From positions 6,104,915-6,168,914 of the forward strand of contig NC_084771.1 in assembly GCF_028858725.1 (NCBI RefSeq): a stretch of DNA of 64,000 nucleotides, in the 5' to 3' direction. The DNA comes from Colius striatus (taxonomy: Eukaryota; Chordata; Aves; Coliiformes; Coliidae). This document shows, in pieces, positions 1 to 13,452 of this stretch (its first letter is position 1; each line of letters begins with the position of its first letter). The notes beneath the pieces were generated by a model. That model worked only from the letters and a program-made list of their open reading frames with translations, was not told the origin of the DNA and ran no database searches. The translations under genes were made by a program, and so were the position numbers.

Positions 1-3000
1 TGAATTTGACTTCCCCTAGTGTGCATGTTCAGTAAGACTGCAGCTATACAGCTGCTAAGAGGAATCCAGAACAGTGAAATGCTTGGGTTTGGGGTTGAAG
101 AATTCTTAACCTACCACAAGAAGCTGCTAAGCCTCTAGGTCATAAACAAAATAAACAGGTTAAATTACAAAATTATCATTTTAAACCAGGCAAAAAGAAA
201 AAAACAGGTAATTTTAAACTAGAAACAGAGTTCCCCTCAGAGCTCAGCACATGCCCTGGAGAGCTCCAGTATTCGTGACAAGGGCTCAAAGCAGGTGTTG
301 GCCCTTGAAGTCAGGGAAAATAAGGCCAAGGCAGGCTTCTGAAAGGGTATCAAAGTAGTATGTGAAGCAAAGTCTTGCTCTAAATGTTGTAAATGTGCTT
401 ACTGTGAGTTGTGGCTTGCTGCTCTGCCCTGCACTGGGGAGCTGGCAGGCTCACTGAGCAGGACGGGCTCCTTCCAGGCTCGACCCTGTGAGCACAGTTG
501 GGGTTGGGGAACAGCTGGAGAAATCCTCCAGTTTCTATAACCAAAATTACTCCTCTTTTGCTCACAGATGAACACAGTACTGGTTCACAGCTCCACATCC
601 TCCACAGCTACTCCTCATGCTGGGATCAGAAAGCAAGTGGGCAGAGGTTCAGGGCTTCAGAGCCACATTCCTTTAGAGCTGCAGAGTCTTTTATTTAGTC
701 AAGAAACTGAGAAGCAGAACCAAAAAATAAACAAGCTTTATCCTTTCATATCTTTGTAGCTCTGGTTTTATTTTTTTCCCCCTCTCAAACAAACATTCTC
801 TCTTCAATGTAAACACTGATACTTTCTTCAATAAACTTCCAGCAGAGGTCTGAAATAACTGTGTCTCTCCAGAAAGTCACATCTTTGGAATAATTCCTGC
901 CTCTGACAGGCATTTAGGGAACAGTTGTCTGGGACTAGAGTAGCCCTTTTTTGCAGTGAATAAAACAGAACTTTGAACAGTAAAAACCTCACATGTTTTT
1001 TATTGCTGCACTTATGCTCCAGTTCATATTTCTACTAGAACTGTCACTTTTGTGTGAAAGGAGTTGGCAGCCTGAACTTGTGTCGAGCAGAGCAGTGACA
1101 CTGCAAGTTGTGTAGAACAAGTAGGAAATGAAGCTCTAAGCCCCAGGGAAGCTGGCAAAATCTGAATATATGTTGTAGAATAGGAAAAGTGTATTCAAAA
1201 AAATCATAACTGCTTTGCAAATCAAAATCTCCAGAAAGGTTTCAGTTTGAAAGGGATCCACTTTTTGATTGTCATATCCATCAAAGCCACCCACTCTGAC
1301 CTGACTGAAGCTGTGTGCTTCAATTACAGCTTCAAGAAGCCACCCTAAGGGTTTTGTTGTGGTAAAGCAAAGCCTTCCTGATGCAGGTTTTTGGCTATAA
1401 AGTCTTCAGTCCTCATCAGTACATGTCATTTGTAAACCCACTTGAATTATTTTAGATGAAGCCCTCCCTAATCCCAGCAGCTCTTCTGATTGATTTTTTT
1501 TTGGGGGTGGGGGGAGGATTTTGTAACAGCTTGAAACATTTCTCTGTGATCCTACATTGTCAAGTACACTGACCTGCTTTTTGGTTTACTTGCTTAAAAT
1601 ATCCTGTAGGTCTGGTTTTGTATTTCCTTGCAAGTCAAGCTGAAACCCCCCAAGCTGCTTCTTACCCCTTTGTGGCTGTTTTAACCAAGAAGAATTAATT
1701 TTTGCCCAGTCTGACAGGAGTGACCTTTCAATCTCAAGTGCTTGTACTGAATTTCATCTGAGCTAGCAAGTTTTCCTCCAGCATCCAGAAAAAAACCCTC
1801 TTTGCCCTACAAATAACTCCCACAAATGCAAAAACTAGTTGCTAATGACACAGGAGAAATGTCTGGCACTTGGCAAGACTCTCTAAGCTGGTGTCTTGCA
1901 GCATGTACACTGCTGCTGAAGGATACCTAGGAAAGAAGTTACCTGGTGTTTGCAAGCAGCCTCTTCCACCATGGGGTCATCTGGGGCAGGGAGGTGTTCT
2001 GATCAGTAGAGCCTGAGCAGTATTTAATTCATTGCTGTTGATATTTCAGCAGAAGCACCAGACACTGTGATCCAATTCCTGGCTGTTCAACCAAGATAAA
2101 AGGTGTCAGCTTCTAATTTCTCTTGTTAATAATGTGGCCATTTTGAGCCTTGTTGTGGTGGAGCAAACTCCCACCGCCACCTGGGAAGAAGATGAGGAGA
2201 AGCTCTTGGGTTTCAGGGACTTGCCCAGGTGATTGAACATGCCTCCGTTTTCACTCTAAGAGAAAGATGTTTTCTGTAGAGGTTGAATTGTGACAGGATC
2301 TCTGGGAAACAGACTGGAGAGAGACAGGCAGCTGAACCACTGTTTGGCAGGTGGGCAGTTGGGCTGCCAGGGGGAGATGAAGGCAGCAGAGATGCTGCCC
2401 TCTTGCAGGCTGGGACACTCTGTGTTTATGTGTTTGTGGTTTTGGAGCCTCATGTAGGAAAAAAGACTAGTTATTGTGAGAAGCATGCCATATGTTGTTG
2501 CATATGGCTGAAACATCTGCATATGTACCCAGGGATCTGATATATGTGATGAGCTTCTGTTACAAATCTAACAGTGAAGGAAGTCTCTTTCAGGTCTTTT
2601 TTTATTATTTTTTTACTCATCTCTAATGTTCTTTGAGGGAAGTCAGCCTCCTGGCTTTGTCTTCAGGGGATTTCATAAAACCTGCAGAGGCTGATGCACA
2701 TAGAATGTACTGACAGTTGTTTGTCTAGGAGCTACCAATGTTCCAGCTATCCCTAGGGATGTCTGAAGGATGAATGAGTTGTCCAAAGCTCTTCCATAAG
2801 CTTCTGTTACAAAGCCAGCAACAGTAGAGTGAAAGAGTCAAACTGAAAATGCTCAAACTATCTAAACAGAGATTTCTTGCATCTTCCATCATCCTTTTTG
2901 CTTCTGGCTGATTCCTGTAACTTGTAAATGCAGTACAAGATAAAGAAATCACATGGTACTGTGCATCCAGTGGTGACATTGTTAAGGTAAAGAATTAATT

Positions 3001-4282
3001 AGAGTTACAAAACTGAGCTGAACAACAAAACAAATCTGTAGTCATAGCAGTTCAGATGAAACTGGGTAGAGAATACTGCTCCTCATGCTTAAAGATGTTT
3101 ACTGGTAGCCCAGCAACCTGGTTAATCCAAGACATCCAAAAGTAGTGGCTACAGGAAATCTGTTCATCATATATGGAAATCCTTCCATCTTCTCCAAAGT
3201 TACTGTGTCTTCATCAAGAAGGAGTTTATAACCCACCAATTCTGTGTTGCATCCTCACTACACCGAGTGCTGGGGAATGTCCTGTCCTGGCAGAAGTTGT
3301 TAGACAAAAAGGGTTAGGGAAAATACCCCAAGTGGGTGAATAAAGCAATGTTTGTCTCGTTCATTGCTGAGCTAAGGGATGCAGGTGGTGGGGGTGGATA
3401 AGGGGTGAAGAGATGAAAGGTCAACTGACAAAACAGAGAAACTGATTTAACAACTCCATAAATACATTCTCAACAGCTTTCTGTGTGTCTCCATCATCCT
3501 GCAGAGGGTGGACTACTGATGGGTTAAAGCAGATGAGAGGTAGGGGAAAGTGAGGCATCTGGGGCTTGTTCATGACTTGGGTTGCTCACTTCCTGATGGA
3601 AGAATTCTTCACCTGCATCTTCCTGCATCCCAGGTGCAAGAAAAGGTGACAATAATGCACATGGGCCTAATGGGAAGTTCAAAAGGTTGGTGTTTGCTGG
3701 ATGCTTTCAGGCTGCAAGTGCTGAGGAGCTGCTGTCTGGCGGCATCATGATTAGTGGATCAGAGTGGATAAATGTTCTTGTGTGCTGACCACAGCCAGGT
3801 TTTTCTTCCCACTTTCCATTTGTACAGCATGTCTAAAGACATTACTAGAGGATATAATCTGTGTTTCCATTGCAAATAGGAAGCTGCCACACAGAGGAAG
3901 ATCTCCTTGTATTTCAGATCTAAGGTTAGTGTGTTTCGTTTGTATCTCAGGCACCCCAAGACTACAGCCAGGACATACCCCAGCAGCACTGCTGGTGGGT
4001 CCTACAGCCAGCATCTTTCTATTCCCAGCACCACAGGAGAATCTAATGTGTGCTGTTACCTGGAGGGGAGAAGGGAGGGGAGAGAAAAGGCTTGGTCTGA
4101 ACAGCCCACCACTGCTGGTCTTGCATTTCTGCAGTACCTGTGAGACTGTCACTGAGCTGGGTGCATGGCCAAGGACAGGATGGCTGTGGGGAGCAGAGAT
4201 GGGTGGACAGTGGTGCTGCCTTCCCTGGACACAGCTGGGGAAGCACAGAGAGCTGGGAGCATGTTTGTGCTCAAAAATGGAC
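1..4282. other. intergenic, no gene seen
   Basis: Low-GC non-coding DNA. Open frames are all short, overlap frames on the opposite strand and show no family resemblance. No CpG cluster, tandem array or recognisable transposon was seen. The longest open frames near the right edge (about 3.76-4.47 kb on the + strand, with another open frame opposite) run into a CR1 element and are not treated as genes. Confidence 0.6.
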
Positions 4283-4516
4283 TCAAGTTGTACCAGGGAA
4301 GGTTTAGATTTGGAAATCAGGAAGACTTGTTTCACTGAGAGGGTTGTTAGACACAGAGTCAGGATGCCCAGGGAGGTGATGGAGACCTCAAACCTGGAAA
4401 TATTGAAAAGCCATGTAGATGAGATGCTGAGGGTTGAATGGTGGCCTTGGCAGTGTGAGGTGAGTGGTTGAACTTGATGATCTTAAGGGTCTTAGCCAAG
4501 CAAAATGATTCTATGA
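4283..4516 (+). mobile_element. CR1 LINE 3' end, old and diverged
   Basis: This segment follows the CR1 3' untranslated consensus in order: a GTACCAGGGAAGG start, a GAGAGGGTTGTTAGACAC block, GCCCAGGGAGGTGATGG, a TTGAACTTGATGATCTTAAG block, and a terminal ATTCTATGA. It is 5' truncated, as most CR1 copies are, and carries many substitutions, so it belongs to an older subfamily than the copies at 12.3, 32.4 and 60.9 kb. CR1 is the dominant LINE of birds. This copy has no coding part left. Confidence 0.88.
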
Positions 4517-7377
4517 AAAGTGCTCCTGCTTGGTGCCTGCTGGCAGCCCTGGATGGGACAGATTGCCCAGCTCATCTCTTCAGCAGCAGTGTTGCAACAA
4601 GTCTTTAAGGCACATGTTTGATGTGCCATTTTAACAGCAGAGTTCCTCAGCATCATGCTTGATGGGGAGATGACTGAACGTGTTTCAGTATGTCACAGAG
4701 CTGACTGCCCATCCAGGTGTCACCCACAGACCTCCCCAATTAACTGCATTGTTTCAAGACAGCTATAATTAAGTGCACTAACTGCAATTGTAATTAGAGA
4801 TCCTCATAAGGAGAGTATTTGATTCTCAGTTCAGTATTAATATGGTCTATTTTATTACTGAATCAACACTTAGGAGAAATAAATAAAAAATACATTGTAA
4901 ATCCATCTGACTTGTGGATGGTCTTGAGTGAAAACTATTGACAGAAGGAGAGAAAAGAGCCCAGATTGAAACTGTGTGCTTCAAAATAGCACAAGGTAAG
5001 GAATAATATATCATCAGTTTATTCAGGAGTGTTTGTAATCTGCTAATATATGTCAGAGGGAAAAGAGCATATGATTCCTACAGAAGGTTTCTTGGTGGCA
5101 AAAATTCCTAGATACTCCTTGAAATATCATGTGCCAATAGCTCAGCATTCGTGGAAGGTGACATCTAATTAAACCAGAATTTTTAAGTACCAGACAGCAT
5201 GAAGACCAGTAATAAGAGAGCAAAATCTGTCTGTATTACAGATGGGATGTGCAACTCTAATAGTGCAGCTTCAGGCAATATTTAATTGAGTAGTTAAATT
5301 ATCTTTTCCAGACGGGAAAATAAATTACTGCTCATCTCTCCAATTTGCTTTAGCTTTTCCACATTCTGTTTCCTGAGGGAGTGGGGAGGGATTGTGGGAT
5401 ATCCCCAAATAGGCCTGGGATGATTTATTCTTGCCATGCATCACAACTCCCCGCTCAAGGAGATGCACGTGGAAGTTGGTGTGTATGTCACACTGTCTGT
5501 GTTCTCCTCTTTTCTTTTAAAGGATATGCTGCTAATCACCGTGGTGGGATCACACAGCTACAGCTACTCACTGATGGGGATGTGGGGTTTTATATATCTA
5601 TTAAAAAAAAAAACCCTCAGAAAATGAAAGAATTGCAGCCAAATCCAGGGCTCATGTCCCACTGGGGCCATGCAGTTTTCCCAAGAAGCTTTGCCAAGCT
5701 CTGGGACAGCCTGAAAATCTTCCCTTGGACTCACAGCTTTTTGTAGCATGGGATTATTTGGGGAAATTGTCTCAAATTGTAGATTGATAATCCACAGGTT
5801 GCTGAAATTCAGTCAGAAGAGTACACAGAAATACACAATGCTCTGTGTGGCACAGGGGAGAAGGACTTAGAATACTGCAAAATTTCAGTTGAGTACTGGA
5901 TCCACCTGATAACAGATGTCCAGGCTGGGGGAACGTTTTCCATTGTCAAGGGTCTGCATGCAAGCACAGCCACGTAAGACTGTATTAGCTTTTGTGCTTC
6001 ATGCTGGCTACAGGAGCACGGCTGGTATTTGATCTGACATGAAACCTTCTGCCACAAAGGCACTCCGTGGAAAAAGCCTTGAGCTGCTCCAAGTCAGTTG
6101 GTTGGGTTGGTACCAGGCCACTGGTTTGTGTTGTATGGCTGTGATGTTTTGGATCTGGTACGCCGAGCCTAAAAATGAGTTTCTTACATCTTGCAGAACT
6201 CCAGCCCCAATTCCCCACCACTGCTGAATATTTGTGATGGTAACAACAGGCCTGTGTACGTGGCAGAGTGCTGGGCTCACACTGCCCTTTTCCAAACAAA
6301 GTCACAGCTTGCTTTGCAGTTGGCCAGTTCCCAGCCGTGGCTGTTGGCTGTGGGCCGAGTGAGATAACCGTGTCCTCCTTGTGCAGCCTCAAATCCTGCC
6401 GAAATCCTCCTGGGAAGAGGAGAGTGAAGCAGCTTTTCAAGCACTTTGGGAGGAAAGATGTTGTATTAGTGCAGAATGATCTTGTTGCTATTGGTATATT
6501 ATTACATCTGAGAATAACTTTAGGGATTAGAGAGAATGGCTTTTAAAATTACAGGTGGTCAACTTTTCCCGTTGGTAAAAGCGTTTTCTAACCAAGTTAA
6601 TAAAAGATGACTTTAATGCATACAGATGCTTTTGTCACATCGCCCAGAAGCTCCGTGGGCTGTAGAAGGAGATGTCTTTAGGGGAAAATGCTAACTGGAA
6701 ATGCAGACAATGCAAAGCTGATATCTCTGAAATGTTTCTCTGCAGATGTGTTAAGCAGAGAGTGCTTCCAGGCTGTGGAACTGCAGCGTGGCTGACGTGA
6801 GGTCAGTAAAACTCCTGGGCTTAATCCGAGTTCTCATGTGTCTTGGTCCCTTCAGATATCACAGATACAGCGACAGCTCAGCTACTTCCCATTTCCTCAG
6901 AGATATTTGATGTTGTGCAGAGAAAGGTCCATGGCAAAGGGCAAGGAAAATTTCCTTTTCCATGGAAAGGATGTGGCCCCAGGTTTGGTGAAAGTCCTGG
7001 TAGACACTTCAATGCTGTAAATCCACCTTATGGGCAGGACCATCCCCTCCTCTCCCACTCTGACAAACTGCTCTTCTGCCTTTGACCTCCACCTTGATTT
7101 CTTTTAACCAAACAGCTCGTGGTCCCTTCTGTGAAGAGAAGCTTTGCTTCGCTTTCCTTGGTTCTTCTTTGACTGCCAGGCAGGTATTTCACAGAGATGG
7201 AGCAGAATGCACTTTGTGCACATGTGAGAAGCAGGGACCTCAGCCATCTGCCAAGTCCAGCTCTCTGGCCTGGCATCTTTACCTAGGAAGGGGTAAAAAA
7301 ACACCCTTTCCAAACAATGGGTTTGAGGCCAATGGCTTCATCATCCTTTCAGAGTCCAACTGCAAGAGCATGACTCA
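4517..7377. other. intergenic, no gene seen
   Basis: AT-rich non-coding DNA with scattered short open frames on both strands. No splice-bounded frame of convincing composition, no repeat I could name and no CpG island. Confidence 0.55.
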
Positions 7378-7609
7378 CAAAAAGTTCCAAAGAAATACAA
7401 GGAAGAATTTCTTCCCTGTTGAGATGAGGGAGCACTGGAAGGGGCTGCCCTGGTGGGTTGTGGAGTCTCCTTCTCTGGGGACATTCAAACCCACCTGGAT
7501 GAGCTCCTGTGTGACCTACTCTAGGTGGTCTTGCTCTGGCAGGGGGGAGTTGGACTGGATGATCTCTAGAGGTCCCTTCCAACCCTTAAGATTCTGTGAT
7601 TCTGTGACT
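7378..7609 (+). mobile_element. CR1 LINE 3' end
   Basis: Starts with AAAAAGTTCC, then GGAAGAATTTCTTCCC, a CACTGGAAGGGGCTGCCC block, CAAACCCACCTGGATGAG, GACTGGATGATCTCTAGAGG and TCCCTTCCAACC, and ends with ATTCTGTG repeats. This is the CR1 3' untranslated region in sense orientation, 5' truncated. A 216-codon open frame that spans this interval is an artefact of the LINE. Confidence 0.94.
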
Positions 7610-10600
7610 CCCTGGGAAAGGGAGTTCATCACTATGGGGAATTTCCTTCTGCCAGCACCAGTATGTAAGGATTTTGCCCTTCCACCTGTGGTGGAAAGGA
7701 TGCTTCTTCCTACAATGACAATTTCCAAATGAATGAGCACAGATGCTGTCTAAGCCGTCTGGAACATTAATACCCACAGTTTCTGAAATGATTTTCTAGC
7801 CAATTCCTTTTCCATAAGCCTGTCTCTCTTGGGCTGCTCTAAGCCTTATGAGCAGCCAGTGCAGAGGCACTGCTCTCTGTTAGGATCAATGCTTTAAGGG
7901 GTGGCTGCACAGTAAGGGTGCAAGACTTGTTCTGCACCCAGGACTATGTGTCAGCAACATATTTAATCCCCAAATATCATTCACTTCCTGTCCTTGCACA
8001 TCCATAAATGATGTTCCATATTGACATTGCAGAAACACTAAATATTCACTGTTTCTGTTTTCTTTAATTAGAATGTATTTAAAGCCTGAGTACAGATCAA
8101 CGTTAGATTGTAGATATTTGCCTCTTACAGTGGTGAGCTCTCATTGCCTTTCAGCTCTTGTGCATGCTCCCTGGCTGCAACAGGAGAATTATTTTATCTT
8201 CCTGGGTTTGACTCTGACAGTTGAAATGTATTGTATGGGTTTTTGGGGGGGGTTAATAAAAGAGGATCTCTTGCTAGGCTAAGCCTTGACTTCAAAGCTG
8301 CTTTCCTCTGTCTTTCAGATCCTTCCTTTAGGATGGAACATTCTGCCATCCACTCTGCAAAAGCCTGCACATTAGAAAGACATCCTGATAGTAATGGATG
8401 GACACAGATCTGTATCAGCTCCTGTGCTCTCTGCCCATGCTGCTCCAAAGGCTGACAGACTCCAAAGATGCTTAGATCCCATTTGATTTTCATGGCATGG
8501 ACCAATATCTGCTGGAAAGGTAGGGTTTACTCTCCCCCACCAGCCACAGAACAGATGGAAGTTGCATGAGAATGCAGTTAAGCAGGTGTGGGAGAGTTAT
8601 TCTCTATGGAAACCTTGAGGACCAAAGAGAGCAACTGGAGTAACAATAATGAAGTAACTGAATTGTCCCCTCTTTAGGTAGGCAAATCCTGCAGAATGGT
8701 ATCAGATACTAAAGGTCCCCTGGGCTACCTGGCTGCCCCAAGCAAGTCCCAAACGGCTGGTGAAGTGTGAGTTCCTTGTGTCTGGCTACAAGTACTTCAT
8801 TCAAGGAGTCCTCTGTCCCTTGTGCAATGCCAGAATGCTGCTGTGGAGGGAAGTTGTTTAAGAAATCCAGTTTAGGGGCTTTACTGGAGATATTGGCTTG
8901 TAGAAGTTTAAAGCAAGTGGGCAGATATTGCTGCCAAAGTAGCTGAGCTTCTGCCCTGGAGCTGTGCTGAAGAGCTCTTAGTCACCCAACAGAAGTATCA
9001 CATAGGCTCCAGTCTCTCACTTCTCGTGTACAAGACCATGAGAAAAGCAGCCATGTGTGTGCTTCCTGTTTTGCCTTGTGGATTTTGTGAAGCTGAAGAA
9101 CTGGAGGTACTGACTGTGCCTGGCTCAGGCTGAGGGACACGCAGGATGGCCAGCCCAGCAGCCTGGGTCCTCTGAGCCCCTTCTCTTTGCAATATTACTT
9201 TTTGTGTAAGGTTCCTTCGGGGTTCATCTTTTCCAAGCTCTGATGCTTGATGGTAGCCATTGTAAAAGGTTTGTGCCAGTACCTGCCCACACCAGGGCAG
9301 GCAAGGTCTGAGCACTTGCTGTTCCTTGTCATTTCAGAGAAATGTTGGCACTGCACAACAGGGTGCTGTAGGAAGAAATGTGAGCTGGTTCAAACTGCTC
9401 TGCAGCAATTCATACCCTTTCAGAGGCTATTTTAACCCAGAAGAAGCACTGAATTTGCACTTATACTGCTTCTGGTATCTCAGCTAGTTCATTGAGAAAC
9501 AGCACTCGCACTCCTGCTGTGGTATGATGACTCTTCCAGGGTCACCATGATGCCTGAGTCTCAACACCTTAAAAGTACGAAAAGTGCATCTGTCTTCAAG
9601 GGAAACTAGTTGCTGTTTGTGGTCCAGGCAGAGTTTAGTTCCTTAGACTGCTCAAGAAGAAAACTGAAAGTCCCAGACCTTTATGCTATTGCTTATGACC
9701 ACTCTGGAGCTTCCTGGAAGGCATGATCAAGTCTCCTGGGCTCCACCAACCTCCTGTTACTGCGCAGGAGCTGTGGCTGAGCTGTGCTTGGGAGGAACCC
9801 AGAGTGCTGAGTACTAACCAGGCCAGGCACTGGCAGCCCTCCCCAGGGGGCAACACCACAGAGGAAACTGCACAGAGCAGGCAGCTGAGGCTCCTATGAT
9901 ACCACCACCATGCCCCACAGGCTGCTCACAGCTGAGCCATCCCCACTGCTGCCGTGGTTTTTTCCACATGCAGAATTCACCAGTTGTCTCTGAGAATCTG
10001 AATCTGCCTTCAGTAAGTTACCCAAAGTAATGTCACCATGCTGGGTTTGCTGTTTGCCCTCTAATACACCCAGCTCCCACCAGCTGGGGTTTGACTCATC
10101 CCTGAGCTCACTCTTATCTATGAATGTTGGTTGATGACCTAGGGTTTATCAAGGGAAAGTAGGGCTGAGACATCACCAAAGCAGAAAAAGCACCATGCTT
10201 TTTCCCTGGACCCCCACCCAGGGCATTGCTTCTCTGTGCCTGCTTCTCAGGGTCCCTGCTTTAATCCTTGCACTGTGACTTTATCTCTTCTTGTCACTGT
10301 GCTGTCTCACACCCCATGAGAGAGTCAGCATGCTGTTGAAATTCACACCCCTTCCTTTGCAGGGTGGCACTTCAAACGAGCCCATGGAGTTTTATGAAGT
10401 TGTAGGACTGTATTTTATGATCTGAAGGAACACTTACTTCCCATAAAGGCTTTGACATTTTTATAGAAATGGCTATAACTGTGTTATGTCATACAAGGAA
10501 GAATTTATTAAGCCTAGATCTGGATCTCTGTTTTATGTTATGCAAATGACTAATAATAACCCTTCTTCATTACCAGTTCAGTTCTCAGGCCAGGGCTATA

Positions 10601-12332
10601 AAATCCCCCCTTCTCTTCAGTCTGTGACTATCACACAGCCACATGAGGCTGCAGCCTATAATCAGAATGCATAAAACCAGCCCAGGCTTGTGCTGGGATA
10701 CAAGGCTGCAAAATTATAACCCGAGTTGCAGAACACAATGTTTCTTTGGCTACTGCAAGAGGAGCAAGCTGAGGTATTTTGGGGCATGGCATGTTGAATG
10801 AGGCTTGACATCACCTTGATTATTTGTAATTATGAAAAAATTTGCAATCCTCCTATATTAGGGGGGAAAAAATGTAAAGGTTCATTTATCTCACTGCTCT
10901 GGTTGGATTACACGCTGGGTAGAAACATCCTGCTGCTTGTCTTTTCAGGAGTGGTTTGCAGTGGATGTCATCCAGCTCTGCAGGCTTCCCCACGTGTGCT
11001 TCTGCTCTTGACTCTGCTCTTGCCCCGGAGGTGGCAACAGAGGAAGGCTGGGAGGCACATGGCACTCAGCTGAGAAGCTCAGGACGTGCCTGAGAGGACC
11101 CCACTGCATCCTGAGGAGTGTTTAGACCTTCACACTTGTAAGATAAATCTTAGTTCTGTAAAATTCTTTCTGATATCTCTGCAGTGATCTGAAAAATCTT
11201 TCAGTGGGTTGGAATCTTGTTTGGGGGTGATGTGATATACTAGAAATTTAAAAGCAATAAGGACTTCTTATATAAAGAGAGCAGAAAAGTGCACAGGAGC
11301 CATCATAACAGACTCATCTATTGCTGGATATTTGGAGGCAATCCCTGGGAGCCAAATAGAAATGTCACCTTTGACTGTGTATCCCAGAAGCAAAGCCCAT
11401 TTCTCCTCAGTCTGGGATGACCACCCAACCACTGAAACTGGATAAATGTGTTGGGGAGAACAGTTGCTTCTCTGTCTTCTTTGTGCTCTGAATATACTGG
11501 CTAAATCAAGTTCTGTAGGTGAGTGAAGTAGAGGAACAACTTATTTGTGGACAACGATGGGATTTCGTGTGGGCTAAGCACCAACTGTTCATCTTTTGTG
11601 GATGTATCCAGCCCAACTGATCTGAAGAGGCATATGCTGAGTGGAAAAAATACATATCTGAGGGAGTTTCTGGATGTAATTTTGTGGAAGAAAGGGAGAA
11701 GAAAAAGACATTCCTGTGAGTTTCATTTTCTTTGCAGGGGAAAACTATCAATGCTCTTCCCAGAGCAATTCCAGGAACTGTAATTATGCTTCTGTGTATC
11801 AAAGGAGAAGTGTGTTTACACCTGACCGAGTCTCTGGGTAGATGCAATGTTCTGTCTTGGGAAATTGTCACCTTCAGGCTGGCTGCTCTCACACAGCTAT
11901 TACAAAGCACAGATTTCCCCTGCAGGGTGCTTGTAGCAACCTGCCAATATTCACCCAAGGCAACCAGCAGCCTTTTCTGCTTTCGTGGCCTTTAGGTCAG
12001 ACTCTGGCCTGACAAATAGTGCTAATGCTGATGGGATGGATTCTTTGGTGCTCAGTCTGTGATTTTCATTAACTCTTAGATTATCTCTAACAGCATCTAG
12101 ATTGGACATGAGCACCAACAGCTCCTGCTCTTCATTGCTGAGCAAAGCAGGCAAAGACTGTAAAACTGCAGTCTCTAAAGTGGATGCTGGATTGTAAAAT
12201 ATTATGTGAATAAGCTAACATTCTTTTTCTCCTTTAATAACCAGAAATAAACTTCCAGGTTGTCTGCAATCATTTCAGTAGAGAAGGAAGTGCACCCTGC
12301 TTCTAGAACAGACCTTAGACTGCCATTTCTAT
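7610..12332. other. intergenic, no gene seen
   Basis: Non-coding DNA. No recognisable exon, repeat or CpG island was found. Short open frames overlap one another on opposite strands, which is what chance gives. Confidence 0.55.
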
Positions 12333-12660
12333 TTAGAAATATCTAAATGGTAGGTGTCAAGAGGCTGAGGCATCCTTTTTTTCTATAGTATCTAGCAACA
12401 GGACAAGGGGTGATGGGATGAAGCTGGAACACAAACAATTCCATTTAAACATAAGGAAAAACTATTTCACTGTTCAGGTGAGCGAGCCCTGGCACAGGCT
12501 GCACAGGGAGAGTGTGGAGGCTCCTTCTCTGGAGGTCTTCAAGACCCACCTGGACACGTTCATATGTGAGCTGATCTAGGTGACCCTGCTTCTGCAGGGG
12601 GGCTGGACTAGATGATCCCTAAAGGTCCCTTCCAACCCCTACCATTCTATGATTCTATGA
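12333..12660 (+). mobile_element. CR1 LINE 3' end, well preserved
   Basis: Begins near AGAAATATCTAAATGG, passes through the AACAGGACAAGGGG block, GAGCCCTGGCACAGGCTGC, GACCCACCTGGACACG, CTGGACTAGATGATCCC and TCCCTTCCAACCCC, and ends in two ATTCTATG units. It is clearly related to the copy at 32425-32671, so the two belong to the same subfamily. It abuts the GC-rich patch to its right. Confidence 0.95.
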
Positions 12661-12683
12661 AACAGTCAAAGAAACCAAACCCC

Positions 12684-13035
12684 GCCATGGACTTTCACAG
12701 CGCTCAAGCCCGATTTGAGGAGGTGGAGGGAAGATGTCACCGCAGTGCTGCTGACCGGGAGGACCCCGGGTCCCGGCCGCTGGGGGGGCTGCCCGTGGAG
12801 CTCATTCCCTGCGGCGCAGCACCATCTAGGGGCCGGCCCGGGCCGGGGGCTTGCTCCTGGCAGGGAGACGCCGTGGGGATTGAGCACCAGCGTGTGCCGG
12901 CCCTGGGGCCGTCCCCGGCCCAGCTCGGGGCGGAGGAGGCTGCGGTGAGTTTCGTTATCGCACGCACTGCAGCCCTGGCACCAGCGGGAATTGCGCCGGG
13001 GAAGCACGAACGGGACGTTCTGGCTGGGCAATGGT
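12684..13035. promoter_or_regulatory. isolated CpG-rich patch, possible promoter
   Basis: A sharp rise in GC and CpG content (runs such as CCCCGGGTCCCGGCCGC and GGCCGGCCCGGGCC) in otherwise AT-rich DNA, lying between a + strand CR1 and a - strand CR1. Two donor-like sites follow on the + strand (GCG|GTGAGT at 12945 and ATG|GTGAGT at 13034). Open frames exist on both strands, but this is expected in GC-rich DNA and none resembles a known protein. It could be an orphan CpG-island promoter with a noncoding first exon, or a fragment moved here from a GC-rich locus. Confidence 0.4.
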
Positions 13036-13155
13036 GAGTGTTCTATTGGCAATGAAAACATTAGGAGAGACCCCCAGTGCTAAAAGCATCGTCTCAAGTT
13101 CTTTGAAGTGTCCTTTCTTTTCTCCAGGTCTCATCTCGGGCACTTGATTTGGTGT

Positions 13156-13452
13156 GAATAATAGAATCACAGACTGGTCAGGGTTGTAAGGGACCTCTGG
13201 AGCTCATCCAGTCCAACCCCCTGCTAAAGCAGGTTCCTCTTGATAAGATCACACAGAAATGCATCCAGGTGGGTTTGGAAACCTCCTGAGAAGGAGACTC
13301 CACACCCTCCCTGGGCAGCCTGTGCCAGGGTCCCTCACCTGAACAGTAGAGTGTTTTTCCCTTGTGTTTAACTGGAACTTTTTGTGTTCCAGTTTATGGC
13401 CATTACCCCTTGTCCTGTCACTGGCCACTCTTCTTCCCAGCTCCCTGGCTAA
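13156..13452 (-). mobile_element. CR1 LINE 3' end, reverse orientation
   Basis: Read on the - strand it carries the AGTGACAGGACAAGGGG block, AAAAGTTCC, CCCTGGCACAGGCTGCCC, CAAACCCACCTGGATG, AACCTGCTTTAGCAGGGG, GGACTGGATGAGCTCC and terminal GATTCTAT. It is close to the copy at 60885-61199 (shared AACCTGCTTTAGCAGGGG variant), so these two form a second subfamily in the window. Confidence 0.95.

Noticed and set aside
3764..4471. 235-codon open frame on the + strand
   Set aside because: Its last third is CR1 sequence, an open frame lies opposite it on the - strand, and no family resemblance or splice context was seen.
7082..7732. 216-codon open frame on the + strand
   Set aside because: It spans the CR1 3' end at 7378-7609; the frame is an artefact.
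12612..13037. 141-codon + strand and 131-codon - strand frames in the CpG patch
   Set aside because: Both strands are open because of GC content, and the + strand frame begins inside CR1 sequence.
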